Assembly (NCBI GenBank): GCA_038531945.1
Contig: JBCBBH010000002.1
Span: 620,001 to 684,000 of the forward strand
DNA from: CALBPI01 sp038531945
GTDB lineage: Bacteria; Pseudomonadota; Gammaproteobacteria; Steroidobacterales; Woeseiaceae
Reading direction: 5' to 3'
DNA length: 64,000 nucleotides
The notes under the pieces are model-generated. The model did no database searches and was not told where the DNA came from. It saw only the letters and a program-made list of their open reading frames with translations. Both the position numbers and the translations under genes were made by a program. Shown in pieces: positions 34,610-43,476 of the stretch; position 1 is the first letter of the stretch, and each line of letters opens with the position of its first letter.

Positions 34610-35122
34610 TTGACCCGCAGACTTGCCAACTTCACAACTTTCGCAGCGTGCGCCGCAATGATGGCGTTTGCGTTGTACTCTGAGCACGTTTTGGGTTTGT
34701 ACCCCTGTCCTCTCTGTATCTTTCAGAGACTAGCCGTCATTGTCATGGGGCTCGTGGCGCTCGTCGCAGCCGTGCACAATCCCGCGGGCGTGGGGCGAAT
34801 GGTTTACACCGTTCTTGGTGTCGTTGTTGGTGGGTTGGGCATCGCGGTTGCGGGACGGCACGTGTGGTTGCAAAACCTGCCACCAGACCAGGTTCCCGCC
34901 TGCGGCGGCGCTTCACTCGATTACCTGTTGGAGACACTCCCACTTTTCGATGCACTGAATCAGGTTTTGAACGCGTCCGGAGAGTGCGCTGAAGTCTCTT
35001 GGCGATTCCTGGGTCTCACGATGCCCACGTGGGTGTTGGTGGCACTCTCCGTCTTGTCAGTCTGGATAGTCCTGTCGAACTGGCGGTTGCCTGCGCGCAG
35101 GGCGGCCGCCGACAGTATCTAG
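34610..35122 (+). CDS. dsbB: Disulfide bond formation protein DsbB
   Basis: The 170-residue inner-membrane protein has four hydrophobic segments. The redox pairs are CPLC (Cys33 and Cys36), followed by FQR with the quinone-binding Arg, and a second periplasmic pair at PACGG and GEC. DsbB reoxidises DsbA and passes electrons to quinone. The start is TTG 34610, 10 nt after phoU, so they may share a transcript. Its TAG stop shares the palindrome CTAG with the stop of the opposing dapE. Confidence 0.93.
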   Translation: MTRRLANFTTFAACAAMMAFALYSEHVLGLYPCPLCIFQRLAVIVMGLVALVAAVHNPAGVGRMVYTVLGVVVGGLGIAVAGRHVWLQNLPPDQVPACGGASLDYLLETLPLFDALNQVLNASGECAEVSWRFLGLTMPTWVLVALSVLSVWIVLSNWRLPARRAAADSI

Positions 35123-36285
35123 GGAGTCTCCGCCGAACCCTCCCCAATCATCCGGTGCATGATGGATTCATAAATGTCAGCGAGCGTGCTGACATCTTCC
35201 GTGCGAACGTGCTCGTTTACTTTGTGGATAGACGCATTGATTGGTCCCAGCTCGACTACGTGGGTGCCTGTCGGCGCTATGAAGCGACCATCTGATGTGC
35301 CGCCACCTGTGGAAAGTGTTGGTCTGCGACCGGTGTGGGTGTGGATTGCCGAACTGACGGTTTCTGTCAGATAGCCAGGTTCCGTCAAGAAAGGCTCACC
35401 CGACAAGTGCCATTTCAAGTCATAGTCCAAATCGTATTGTTGCAGCGTGCGTTCGACTTCCCGACGCAAATCTTCGTGATGCCATTCGGTCGAGTAACGG
35501 AAATTGAAGCGACAGTACAGCGACGCCGGTGTCACGTTCGGTGCGCCAACGCCTGCTTCAAGTTGGACTACCTGAAAGGTCGTGGGCGGAAAGTGATCGT
35601 TTCCCTCGTCGAGTGGGAGGTCATACAACGCTTTCAGCACCGGAGCAAAGTCCTCAATCGGATTCCTCGCCAACTCTTGGTAGGCGACATGTCCCTGAAT
35701 GCCGTTCACCGTCAGCATGCCGCTGAGTGATCCACGTCGACCGATACGGATCAAATCGCCGAGCGCTTCCTGACTCGAAGGCTCCCCGACGACGCACCAA
35801 TCAATACTCTCACCACGCGATTGCAAGGTCTCGATAACGCGCAGGGTGCCATCCCGCGCGGGTCCTTCCTCGTCGCTGGTCAGTAGTAGTGCCAGTGAAC
35901 CGCGAGGCTTGGGTGTGGCGGTGAGGAATCGTTCAGCCGCAACGACCATAGCGGCCAGACTCGCCTTCATGTCTGCAGCACCGCGTCCATATAAGACGTC
36001 ATCGACAATGACAGGATCGAAGGGTTGGGTGTTCCATTGTGCAAGGTCACCCGGTGGCACGACATCCGTATGGCCGGCGAAGCACAGGACAGGCCCTTCA
36101 CTGCCATGCCGAGCCCAAAGGTTATCTGTGGGTGCGTTCGGATCACCGAATCTCATAAACTCACACGTGAATCCCACGGCCTTGAGTCGCTCTGCGATTA
36201 ATTCCTGACAGCCGGCATCCACGGGCGTAATGGACTCTCGTGCGATCAGTTGCTCAGTCAATTGAAGTGCGGTGCTATTTTTCAT
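35119..36285 (-). CDS. dapE: Succinyl-diaminopimelate desuccinylase
   Basis: The 388-residue zinc peptidase-family enzyme removes succinate from N-succinyl-LL-diaminopimelate in lysine and peptidoglycan precursor synthesis. Metal and catalytic residues are in FAGHTDVVPPGD, GRGAADMKASLA, SDEEGPA, the SSQEALGD region and the C-terminal NASIHKVNEH. Length is close to the family norm. DapC, DapD and ArsC genes of the same pathway neighbourhood lie at 41122-43476 on the same strand, but the plus-strand pst operon now intervenes. No strong ribosome-binding site is visible. Confidence 0.95.
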   Translation of the reverse strand: MKNSTALQLTEQLIARESITPVDAGCQELIAERLKAVGFTCEFMRFGDPNAPTDNLWARHGSEGPVLCFAGHTDVVPPGDLAQWNTQPFDPVIVDDVLYGRGAADMKASLAAMVVAAERFLTATPKPRGSLALLLTSDEEGPARDGTLRVIETLQSRGESIDWCVVGEPSSQEALGDLIRIGRRGSLSGMLTVNGIQGHVAYQELARNPIEDFAPVLKALYDLPLDEGNDHFPPTTFQVVQLEAGVGAPNVTPASLYCRFNFRYSTEWHHEDLRREVERTLQQYDLDYDLKWHLSGEPFLTEPGYLTETVSSAIHTHTGRRPTLSTGGGTSDGRFIAPTGTHVVELGPINASIHKVNEHVRTEDVSTLADIYESIMHRMIGEGSAETP

Positions 36286-36358
36286 AGATGGACGGTCGCA
36301 TAAAAAGCCAGCTCAGACAACGGCTGGGGCGGTGGTATACCGCAGCGTGAAATCTCCG

Positions 36359-36392
36359 TTGCAACAATTCGGTAACCTCTGGAAGCTATAGT
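36359..36392 (+). promoter_or_regulatory. Pho box and -10 of the pst operon
   Basis: TTGCAAC (36359-36365) and CGGTAAC (36370-36376) are 11-bp-spaced heptamers resembling the Pho box, and TATAGT (36387-36392) follows exactly 10 nt later. Spacing and the xTGxAAC / CxGTAAC pattern match the phoB box. It is 30 nt upstream of pstS. Confidence 0.7.
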
Positions 36393-36421
36393 GACCTGTT
36401 GTTTTCGATGAGGAGCAGCTG

Positions 36422-37462
36422 GTGAGGACGTTTCTTGTGATTTTGGTTTCGATGGTCATGAGCCCGTCCGTCGTCCAAGCTCAAGAAGGCCGCGATTATA
36501 TCGAGATCGTCGGTTCATCCACGGTGTTTCCGTTTTCTGCCGTGGTCGCCGAACGTTTCGGGCGTCGCGCGAGTTTTCGAACACCCAAAGTCGAGGCTAC
36601 AGGATCGGGCGGCGGCTTCAAACTATTCTGCAACGGAATCGGCGTCGGTTATCCTGACATCACCAATAGCTCGCGCCGAGTCAAGGCGTCGGAACTCGAG
36701 CTATGCGCTTCCAATGGCGTCGTCGACGTGGTCGAAGTTAAGGTCGGCTACGATGGCATTGTGCTCGCGAACGCAACCGGCCAACCGCCGTTTGTTTTAA
36801 CACTACGCCAGGTTTGGTTATCCCTTGCTAAGCAAGTGCCTAGTCCAGATGGCTCCAGATCTTTCGTCGATAATCCTTACGAGCGCTGGTCGGATATCGA
36901 CGCCAATCTGCCGGATCTCAGGATCGAAGTTCTCGGTCCGCCACCGACATCTGGCACACGTGATGCTTTTGTTGAACTCGCGATGGAAGGTGGGTGTTCC
37001 AGTTTTGATTGGATAGCGGTTATCGCAGAAGACGACCCCGACCGCTTCAGATCGATTTGTCATACCGTTCGCGAGGACGGGTTCTTTACTGAGGCGGGTG
37101 AGAACGACAATTTGATCGTGCAGAAACTTCGCGCTAACCCCGCCGCGCTCGGCATCTTCGGTTTCAGCTTTCTGGATCAAAACGCCGAAAAAGTTCAGGG
37201 TGCGTTTGTCGACGGTTTCGCTCCGACTTTCGAAAACATTGCGTCGGCTGACTATCCGGTTTCGAGACCTTTATATTTTTACGTCAAGCGCGCGCATGTC
37301 GACGTGATTCCCGGACTGCGCCAGTTTCTAAGGGAGTTCACGAGTAACCGCGCTTCGGGCTACGACGGTTATCTCGCTGATCGTGGATTAGTCCCACTGC
37401 CTATCAGCGAGCGGGCCGAAGTCTTGGCTGGTGTTCTGGCACTGAGTCCGGTTCGCTTGTGA
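36422..37462 (+). CDS. pstS: Phosphate ABC transporter substrate-binding protein
   Basis: The 346-residue periplasmic protein has a signal peptide ending near VVQA-QEG (about residue 20). Phosphate-contact segments are GSSTVFPFS near residue 31, the ATGSGGGFKLFCNG loop, SSRRVK and GPPPTSGTRDAF. Compared with E. coli PstS it belongs to the shorter-signature subfamily common in marine gammaproteobacteria. The GTG start has GAGGAG 6-8 nt upstream. It heads pstSCAB and lies behind a Pho box. The divergent dapE is 136 nt away. Confidence 0.93.
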   Translation: MRTFLVILVSMVMSPSVVQAQEGRDYIEIVGSSTVFPFSAVVAERFGRRASFRTPKVEATGSGGGFKLFCNGIGVGYPDITNSSRRVKASELELCASNGVVDVVEVKVGYDGIVLANATGQPPFVLTLRQVWLSLAKQVPSPDGSRSFVDNPYERWSDIDANLPDLRIEVLGPPPTSGTRDAFVELAMEGGCSSFDWIAVIAEDDPDRFRSICHTVREDGFFTEAGENDNLIVQKLRANPAALGIFGFSFLDQNAEKVQGAFVDGFAPTFENIASADYPVSRPLYFYVKRAHVDVIPGLRQFLREFTSNRASGYDGYLADRGLVPLPISERAEVLAGVLALSPVRL

Positions 37463-37496
37463 TGCTGCTGAAGATAGGCGCTTCTACGGACATACG

Positions 37497-38870
37497 ATGC
37501 AACCGCTTACCCTCGTAATCATCGCGATACTTTGCGGCACGGCCATGTATTTTGTCGCCAGTCGCCGTGCGGTGTCGTTGGTTGAGCATCGTAGATCGTT
37601 GAGTGCGTTGCCCGGTCACTACGGGGCCTATTCGCTGCTGTGGGTCCTGATTCCGGTGCTCGCACTGTTGTTGCTTTGGTCGATGTTTGCCGGCCGGGCA
37701 ATTGACATGCAAATGCGACAGAGTTTGCAGGACGCGATGGTCGAGCAGACTGCGGGTAACGTGAGTTTGGCGTTGAATGAGATTCGTAACGTCGCATCCG
37801 GGGTTGCTGTTAGCGACGATCCCAAAGTGGTTGCGCTCGCTGATCGCCTCAATCAGCTTCAGGCCTCCAGCCGGAGGGTCATGTCCGGTTTTGCGCTTGC
37901 TTTGATCCTGATGGGAGGCGGCTACAGTCTTTGGCGCGTCGGTCCCTCCTTTACGGCCCGACACAGCGTCGAACGATTCGTACGGCTGATGCTTTTGTTG
38001 GCCTCGAGTATCGCCGTATTGACCACCGTTGGAATTGTCGGTTCGGTACTATTTGAAGCCACTCGATTTTTCGGTGAAGTGCCTATGACGGAATTTCTGT
38101 TTGGGGTGGAGTGGAGCCCGCAAACAGCGATTCGCGTCGATCAGGTGGGTGGCTCGGGCACTTTCGGCGCCGTACCACTTTTCGCAGGCACATTGTTGAT
38201 CACCGCAATTGCCATGCTGGTAGCAACCCCAGTGGGTTTGATGACGGCGATCTATCTCAACGAATACGCAGGAGAGGCCTTCGGAGCGGTAGCCAAACCG
38301 TTACTCGAGGTTCTCGCCGGAATACCGACGGTGGTGTACGGGTTTTTCGCAGCGTTGACTGTCGCGCCGTTGTTGCGTGACTTCGGGAGCGCGATCGGAC
38401 TGACCGTCGCTTCAGAAAGCGCACTGGCGGCTGGCTTGGTCATGGGGATCATGATCATCCCTTCGATTTCCTCGTTGTCCGATGATGCGTTAACCGCGGT
38501 GCCGCGGACGATGAAAGATGGATCTCTGGCATTGGGCGCAACGCGATCAGAGACGATAAAACAGGTGTTGTTGCCCGCTGCGTTGCCAGGAATCGTTGGC
38601 GGCGTACTGCTTGCCGTCTCACGTGCGATTGGTGAGACCATGATCGTTGTAATGGCCGCGGGTTTGTCAGCGAATCTGACAGTGAATCCGTTCGAAGCGG
38701 TCACTACAGTGACCGTGCAAATCGTCACGCTCTTGGTCGGCGATCAAGAGTTTGACAGCGCCAAGACATTGGCTGCGTTCGCGTTGGGCTTATTGCTGTT
38801 TCTGGTTACGCTGGCGTTGAATGTGATCGGTTTGCGAGTGGTTCGCCAGTACCGCGAGCAGTATGAGTAA
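37497..38870 (+). CDS. pstC: Phosphate ABC transporter permease PstC (long form)
   Basis: The 457-residue inner-membrane permease is longer than E. coli PstC (about 320). The extra N-terminal region has two or three hydrophobic segments (about residues 1-20, 45-65 and 130-150) with a helical segment between them, as in the PstC N-terminal domain of some proteobacteria. The permease core (about 165-450) carries the ATPase-coupling loop near GATRSETIKQVLLPAALPG. It pairs with PstA and PstB to import phosphate. pstS ends 34 nt upstream and pstA starts 9 nt downstream. Confidence 0.93.
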   Translation: MQPLTLVIIAILCGTAMYFVASRRAVSLVEHRRSLSALPGHYGAYSLLWVLIPVLALLLLWSMFAGRAIDMQMRQSLQDAMVEQTAGNVSLALNEIRNVASGVAVSDDPKVVALADRLNQLQASSRRVMSGFALALILMGGGYSLWRVGPSFTARHSVERFVRLMLLLASSIAVLTTVGIVGSVLFEATRFFGEVPMTEFLFGVEWSPQTAIRVDQVGGSGTFGAVPLFAGTLLITAIAMLVATPVGLMTAIYLNEYAGEAFGAVAKPLLEVLAGIPTVVYGFFAALTVAPLLRDFGSAIGLTVASESALAAGLVMGIMIIPSISSLSDDALTAVPRTMKDGSLALGATRSETIKQVLLPAALPGIVGGVLLAVSRAIGETMIVVMAAGLSANLTVNPFEAVTTVTVQIVTLLVGDQEFDSAKTLAAFALGLLLFLVTLALNVIGLRVVRQYREQYE

Positions 38871-38879
38871 GGTGCATCG

Positions 38880-40163
38880 ATGAGCGCGAATGTTAGGAAT
38901 GCTGTGGCATTGTCCTTGCGACGTCGCTATGCGCGTGAGCGCCGGTTCCGTGCGTACGGTTTCGCTGCGGTTATGGTTGGTCTTTTGTTTCTCGTCGTGT
39001 TCTTCGCCACGATCATGGAAAACGGGGTCAGTGCGCTGAGGCAGACCGAGGTTGTGCTTCCAGTCTTTGTCAGCGCGGCCGATGTTGACCCAAAGGGTGA
39101 TGCCAGTCGCGAGTCTCTGGCATCGGGTGACTACGAGATCGTGATTCGAGACGCTTTGGCACGCCTGTTCGTCGACGTTCGCAATCGACAGGACAAACGG
39201 GCCGTGGGTGCGCTGGTCAGTTCAGAATCCAGTTTCGTGCTGCGCGAGGCGGTGTTGGCAAACCCGCACATCGTCGGTACGCAAATCGAGCTTCGGGTTC
39301 CGGCGAGTGCCAACATCGATATGTTGATTAAAGGCAACGTCGACCGGGGTCTTGACGCGTCGCAGCGAACGGTCAGTGACCAACAAATTGCGTGGGTGGA
39401 TGAGCTCGTGCGGCTGAACCGTATTTATCTCAGGTTTAACTCGGCACTGTTCGGCAATGGTGACTCTCGAGATCCAGAGCTGGCAGGAATACGCGGAGCG
39501 TTCATGGGCTCGATTTATATGCTTCTCGTCACTGTCTTATTCGCTTTTCCTGTAGGCGTCGCGGCAGCGGTGTATCTCGAGGAGTTCGCGCCGCGTAACC
39601 GTTGGACCGATTTGATCGAGGTCAACATCAATAACCTCGCGGCAGTGCCGTCGATCGTCTACGGGTTGCTCGGCCTCGCGGTTTTCATCAATTGGATGTC
39701 TTTACCGCGTTCTGCTCCTGTTGTTGGCGGTCTGGTGCTCGCGTTGCTGACCTTGCCGGTTGTCATTATCTCTGCAAGAGCTGCGATCAAGGCGGTACCG
39801 CCGTCAATTCGCGAAGCGGCGCTTGCGGTTGGCGCATCACAGGTACAAACGGTGTTCCAGCATGTGATTCCGCTGGCGATGCCGGGAATCCTGACCGGCG
39901 CGATCATCGGTATGGCGCGGGCACTCGGTGAAACTGCACCTCTGTTGATGATAGGGATGGTCGCGTTTATTGTGGATGTTCCTGGCGGACCGATGGAGCC
40001 GGCTACGGCTTTACCAGTGCAGGTCTACCTTTGGGCAGATAGCCCGGAACGCGCGTTCGTGGAGCGCACATCTGCGGCGATCATCGTTCTGCTCGGTTTC
40101 TTGTTCTTGATGAATTTGGCAGCTGTGCTGTTACGTCGGAGATTCGAACGTACCTGGCGATAA
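38880..40163 (+). CDS. pstA: Phosphate ABC transporter permease PstA (DUF3333-bearing long form)
   Basis: The 427-residue permease has a first membrane segment near residues 24-48, then an inserted soluble stretch of about 150 residues (about 50-205) before the permease core. That layout fits PstA proteins with an N-terminal DUF3333. The coupling motif lies near EAALAVGASQVQTVFQHVIP. The insert is likely periplasmic, and its role is unknown. It forms a heterodimer with PstC in the inner membrane. The pstB start is 44 nt downstream, a gap with a small hairpin. Confidence 0.93.
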   Translation: MSANVRNAVALSLRRRYARERRFRAYGFAAVMVGLLFLVVFFATIMENGVSALRQTEVVLPVFVSAADVDPKGDASRESLASGDYEIVIRDALARLFVDVRNRQDKRAVGALVSSESSFVLREAVLANPHIVGTQIELRVPASANIDMLIKGNVDRGLDASQRTVSDQQIAWVDELVRLNRIYLRFNSALFGNGDSRDPELAGIRGAFMGSIYMLLVTVLFAFPVGVAAAVYLEEFAPRNRWTDLIEVNINNLAAVPSIVYGLLGLAVFINWMSLPRSAPVVGGLVLALLTLPVVIISARAAIKAVPPSIREAALAVGASQVQTVFQHVIPLAMPGILTGAIIGMARALGETAPLLMIGMVAFIVDVPGGPMEPATALPVQVYLWADSPERAFVERTSAAIIVLLGFLFLMNLAAVLLRRRFERTWR

Positions 40164-40185
40164 GGGATGTGATGAGTGTTTTATA

Positions 40186-40207
40186 AATCTCTGAAAAATC
40201 TGAGATT
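40186..40207 (+). repeat. Small inverted repeat ahead of pstB
   Basis: AATCTC (40186-40191) and GAGATT (40202-40207) form a 6-bp stem with a 10-nt loop ending directly at the pstB start codon. It could hide the GAG ribosome-binding sequence and lower pstB translation, or be chance. Confidence 0.3.
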
Positions 40208-41089
40208 ATGGTCAGAAATTTAACAACTGACTCCGCGCTGGACGGTGCGGCGTCTGACGACTTGGAGCAGGGTGCTCCAAGGCCACATCGCGTCTTGCCC
40301 AACAGTGAGTCTGTGGGCAGTCCTTTTGTAAAAGATCCGTACTTCCAGGCCCACAGCGTCAATGTGTTTTACGGCGAGACGCAGGCGATCAAGAACGTGA
40401 GTCTCGAGATCGCGCGCAACGAGGTTATAGCTTTAATTGGGCCGTCAGGGTGCGGTAAGTCGACATTTCTGCGATGCCTGAACCGGATGAATGACACCAT
40501 TGATAGCGCACGGGTTGAAGGCACAATCATGCTGGATCAGCAGGACATCTACGATCGCTCGATGGACGTCGTCGCTTTGCGCGCGCGCGTCGGTATGGTC
40601 TTTCAGAAACCGAACCCGTTCCCCAAGTCGATTTACGACAACGTTGCGTACGGCCCACGGCTGCACGGACTCGCGCAAAATCGTGCGGATCTCGATGAAA
40701 TCGTGCACACCAGCCTGGACAAAGCCGGGTTGCTCGGTGAGGTCAAAGATCGGCTTCACGATAGTGGCACCGGCCTTTCGGGTGGGCAGCAGCAGCGGCT
40801 TTGCATTGCTCGTACGATTGCGGTCAGTCCGGAGGTCATTCTGATGGACGAACCTTGCTCTGCGCTGGATCCGATCGCCACGGCAAAAATTGAGGATTTG
40901 ATTGACGAGCTGCGCGAGAACTACGCGATTGTCATTGTGACGCACTCGATGCAACAGGCTGCCCGGGTTTCACAGCGAACGGCCTATTTTCACCTGGGCG
41001 AATTGATCGAAGTTGACGGTACGGACCGGGTGTTTACCAACCCTCAGCATCGACTGACTGAAGACTACATAACCGGTCGATTCGGCTGA
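40208..41089 (+). CDS. pstB: Phosphate ABC transporter ATP-binding protein
   Basis: The 293-residue ATPase powers PstCA. Walker A is GPSGCGKST, the Q-loop lies in MVFQKPNPFP, the signature is LSGGQQQR, Walker B is VILMDEPCSALDP and the switch His is in VTHSMQQA. The first 45 residues are a poorly conserved extension before the ABC core. It also takes part in repressing PhoR with PhoU. It is the last gene of pstSCAB and converges with arsC. An imperfect 9-bp inverted repeat at 41090-41126 lies in the convergent gap. Confidence 0.95.
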   Translation: MVRNLTTDSALDGAASDDLEQGAPRPHRVLPNSESVGSPFVKDPYFQAHSVNVFYGETQAIKNVSLEIARNEVIALIGPSGCGKSTFLRCLNRMNDTIDSARVEGTIMLDQQDIYDRSMDVVALRARVGMVFQKPNPFPKSIYDNVAYGPRLHGLAQNRADLDEIVHTSLDKAGLLGEVKDRLHDSGTGLSGGQQQRLCIARTIAVSPEVILMDEPCSALDPIATAKIEDLIDELRENYAIVIVTHSMQQAARVSQRTAYFHLGELIEVDGTDRVFTNPQHRLTEDYITGRFG

Positions 41090-41121
41090 CCTGGCACGCT
41101 TAGCGCGCGCCCGAGGACGTG

Positions 41122-41469
41122 TCAGGACAGCAGCGAACTCCATACTTTCGGGTCAAACCCAACTCGCGTCGGTCCAGCGCCAACCAGCACAGGACGTTTG
41201 ATCAACGTCGGGTGTTCCAGGAGCGTTGGCACAGCGTCGCCTCCGGTGACTTTTTGCCGAGTGGCTTCGCTGAGTTCTCGCCAGGTTGTAGAGCGTCGGT
41301 TGATGAGTAAGTCGCCGCCGACGTCCTCAATCCACGACTGCAGCGTGTCTGCACCAGGCGTCTCTAACCGGATATCAACGAAAACGAATGGGACATCTTC
41401 AGCGTCGAGCCATTTCATGGCCTTCTTGCAGGTATCGCAGTTCTTTAATCCAAAAAGTTGTAGTTTCAT
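41122..41469 (-). CDS. ArsC/Spx-family reductase-like protein (YffB type)
   Basis: The 115-residue thioredoxin-fold protein has KNCDTC at the N-terminus (Cys11 and Cys14), then the conserved INRRSTTWREL and LIKRPVLV segments of the ArsC/Spx family. In E. coli the gene next to dapE (yffB) encodes such a protein; arsenate reduction is not established for that group. It overlaps the dapD stop by 4 nt (ATGA) and closes the map-glnD-dapC-dapD-arsC operon. A role in glutathione-dependent thiol chemistry is likely but unproven. Confidence 0.87.
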   Translation of the reverse strand: MKLQLFGLKNCDTCKKAMKWLDAEDVPFVFVDIRLETPGADTLQSWIEDVGGDLLINRRSTTWRELSEATRQKVTGGDAVPTLLEHPTLIKRPVLVGAGPTRVGFDPKVWSSLLS

Positions 41470-42284
41470 TGTCCGACTTCTCTTAGCAACTCGTTCAAGC
41501 TGGTCTTGGCGCGAGTCTTTGCATCCACACGCTTTACGATAATAGCGGCATACAACGAATAGCTTCCGTCTTGCGAGGGCAGATTGCCTGGCACAACGAC
41601 ACTACCTGCGGGGACGCGCCCATAGGTGATCGCCCCGGTATCGCGGTCATAGATCCGCGTGCTCTGGCCGATGTAAACACCCATGGATATGACGCTTCCA
41701 GCCTCGACGATGACGCCTTCAACAATCTCCGATCGCGCACCGATGAAGCAATCGTCCTCGATAATCGTGGGGCTCGCCTGAATCGGCTCCAAGACGCCAC
41801 CGATTCCGACACCGCCCGACAAATGCACGTTCTTGCCAATTTGCGCGCAACTTCCGACGGTCGCCCATGTGTCGACCATTGTGCCCGAATCCACATACGC
41901 ACCGATGTTCGTATAGGAAGGCATCAGGACAACGTCGCGCGCGACAAATGCCCCTTGACGCACTTGCGCATCTGGCACCACGCGCACCCCGTCACGCACG
42001 AAGTCATCGTGATCGTAGTTGGCATACTTTAACGGTACCTTGTCGAAGTACCTGTTTGGCGTCGAGTCGATCAGCGTGTTCTGTCGAAGCTTGAACGACA
42101 ACAATACGGCCTTCTTTAACCACTCGTGGACAAGCCATCCATCCTTGCTCGGCTCCGCGACACGAGCTTCGCCGCGATCCAGAAGTTCGATCGCCTGGTC
42201 GACGGCTTCGACGACCTCGCGCTCGGATGTGTCAATCGAAGATCGACGTTCCCAGGCTTGGTTAATCATGTTCTCAAGTTGCAT
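41466..42284 (-). CDS. dapD: 2,3,4,5-tetrahydropyridine-2,6-dicarboxylate N-succinyltransferase
   Basis: The 272-residue enzyme transfers succinyl from succinyl-CoA in the DapD branch of lysine/diaminopimelate synthesis. The left-handed beta-helix is visible in hexapeptide repeats such as IGKNVHLSGGVGIGG and ARSEIVEGVIVEAGSVIS. I chose ATG 42284, which has GAGGAAAC upstream and gives the usual N-terminus MQLENMINQAWE; the longer frame reaches into dapC. It is 7 nt after dapC. Confidence 0.95.
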   Translation of the reverse strand: MQLENMINQAWERRSSIDTSEREVVEAVDQAIELLDRGEARVAEPSKDGWLVHEWLKKAVLLSFKLRQNTLIDSTPNRYFDKVPLKYANYDHDDFVRDGVRVVPDAQVRQGAFVARDVVLMPSYTNIGAYVDSGTMVDTWATVGSCAQIGKNVHLSGGVGIGGVLEPIQASPTIIEDDCFIGARSEIVEGVIVEAGSVISMGVYIGQSTRIYDRDTGAITYGRVPAGSVVVPGNLPSQDGSYSLYAAIIVKRVDAKTRAKTSLNELLREVGQ

Positions 42285-42291
42285 AGTTTCC

Positions 42292-43476
42292 TCAGGATCG
42301 AGCGAAGTAGCTCTCGCAAAATTTCGCAAACCGATGTAGTGCTTCTGTGGTTTGTTCCAGATCTGCAACCAGCGACAACCGCACGCGGCCGGCACCGGGG
42401 TTCGCGCCTCGAACGGTTCTCGCAAAGTACTGCCCCGGTACTGCCGTGACGTGTGTTTCGGCAAACAGTGCCTGGCAAAACGCAATATCATCGCCGCCGA
42501 TATCCGGCCACAAGTAGAACGCGGCGTCGGGGGTAGTAAAGTCCAATGTAGTGCCGAGCAGTTCCTCTGCAGCTGCGAACTTCTGATTGTACGCTTGACG
42601 ATTGACGGTCACGTGGTCGTCATCCGCCCAGGCCGCTGTGCTGGCGACTTGCGTTGCGATCGGAAGTGAGCAGCCATGATACGTTCGGTAGCGCGAAAAC
42701 TGCTCAATCAAATTGGCGTCGCCAGCGACGAAGCCGGACCTGAGTCCGGGCAGATTCGAGCGTTTTGACAAGCTGTGGAAGGCGAGCACGTTCGTGCAAT
42801 CTGAATCGGTAGCATTCAAGATCGATGGCGGGGCAACATCGCGATACACGTCGATGTAGCACTCGTCGACGATCAAGAAAAAATCGTGTTCGCGCGCCAA
42901 TTTTGCCAACGCCTGGAGGTAGTCCAGTGCGGCAACGCTCCCCGCTGGGTTGACCGGAGAACACAGGTAAAACAGCCGTAGCCTGCCTAAGATATCGGGA
43001 GTCAATTGCGATAAATCGGGAAGGTAACCATCGGCCGCATCTGCGTTGAGGTAGAGCGGCTGCGCACCGGCCATCAGCGCGGCTCCTTCGTAGATTTGGT
43101 AGAACGGATTCGGCATTGCGACCAACGACCGCTCGGACGAATCGATGAGTGCTTGCGCAATTGCGAAGAGGCCTTCGCGAGTCCCGTTGACCGGGTGCAA
43201 CATACGCTGTGCATCCAGATCGATATTGAAACGACGAGCAAGCCATCCCGCGCACGCCGCCCGTAACGTGTCCGAGCCTCGGATGGAGGGGTAGCGCCCG
43301 GCAGACTCGGTAAACGCCTGGGCATGGGCCTCGAGCGCCGCTTGAAACGGTGGGTGCTTTGGTTCTCCGATCGACAATGGAATCGCAGTCAGATGATTCG
43401 GCGGCGACACTTGAGCTAACAGCTTGGCGAGTCGCTCAAAAGGGTAAGGCTGCAGTTTCGCGAAGCCAGGATTCAT
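42292..43476 (-). CDS. dapC: N-succinyl-diaminopimelate aminotransferase
   Basis: The 394-residue fold-type I PLP aminotransferase carries out the DapC step between DapD and DapE. Features are PNPFYQIYEGAAL, the NPAGSVA segment, IVDECYIDVYRD with the PLP-binding Asp, and the Schiff-base Lys in SLSKRSNLPGLRSGF. I chose ATG 43476 because it overlaps the glnD stop (ATGA) and yields MNPGFAKLQPYPF, the normal start. The neighbours confirm the diaminopimelate role over other aminotransferases. Confidence 0.93.
   Translation of the reverse strand: MNPGFAKLQPYPFERLAKLLAQVSPPNHLTAIPLSIGEPKHPPFQAALEAHAQAFTESAGRYPSIRGSDTLRAACAGWLARRFNIDLDAQRMLHPVNGTREGLFAIAQALIDSSERSLVAMPNPFYQIYEGAALMAGAQPLYLNADAADGYLPDLSQLTPDILGRLRLFYLCSPVNPAGSVAALDYLQALAKLAREHDFFLIVDECYIDVYRDVAPPSILNATDSDCTNVLAFHSLSKRSNLPGLRSGFVAGDANLIEQFSRYRTYHGCSLPIATQVASTAAWADDDHVTVNRQAYNQKFAAAEELLGTTLDFTTPDAAFYLWPDIGGDDIAFCQALFAETHVTAVPGQYFARTVRGANPGAGRVRLSLVADLEQTTEALHRFAKFCESYFARS

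Noticed and set aside
41090..41126. Terminator between convergent pstB and arsC
   Set aside because: CCTGGCACG/CGTGTCAGG pairs with one wobble, but the 19-nt loop and absence of a T tail make function doubtful, and it overlaps the arsC stop.
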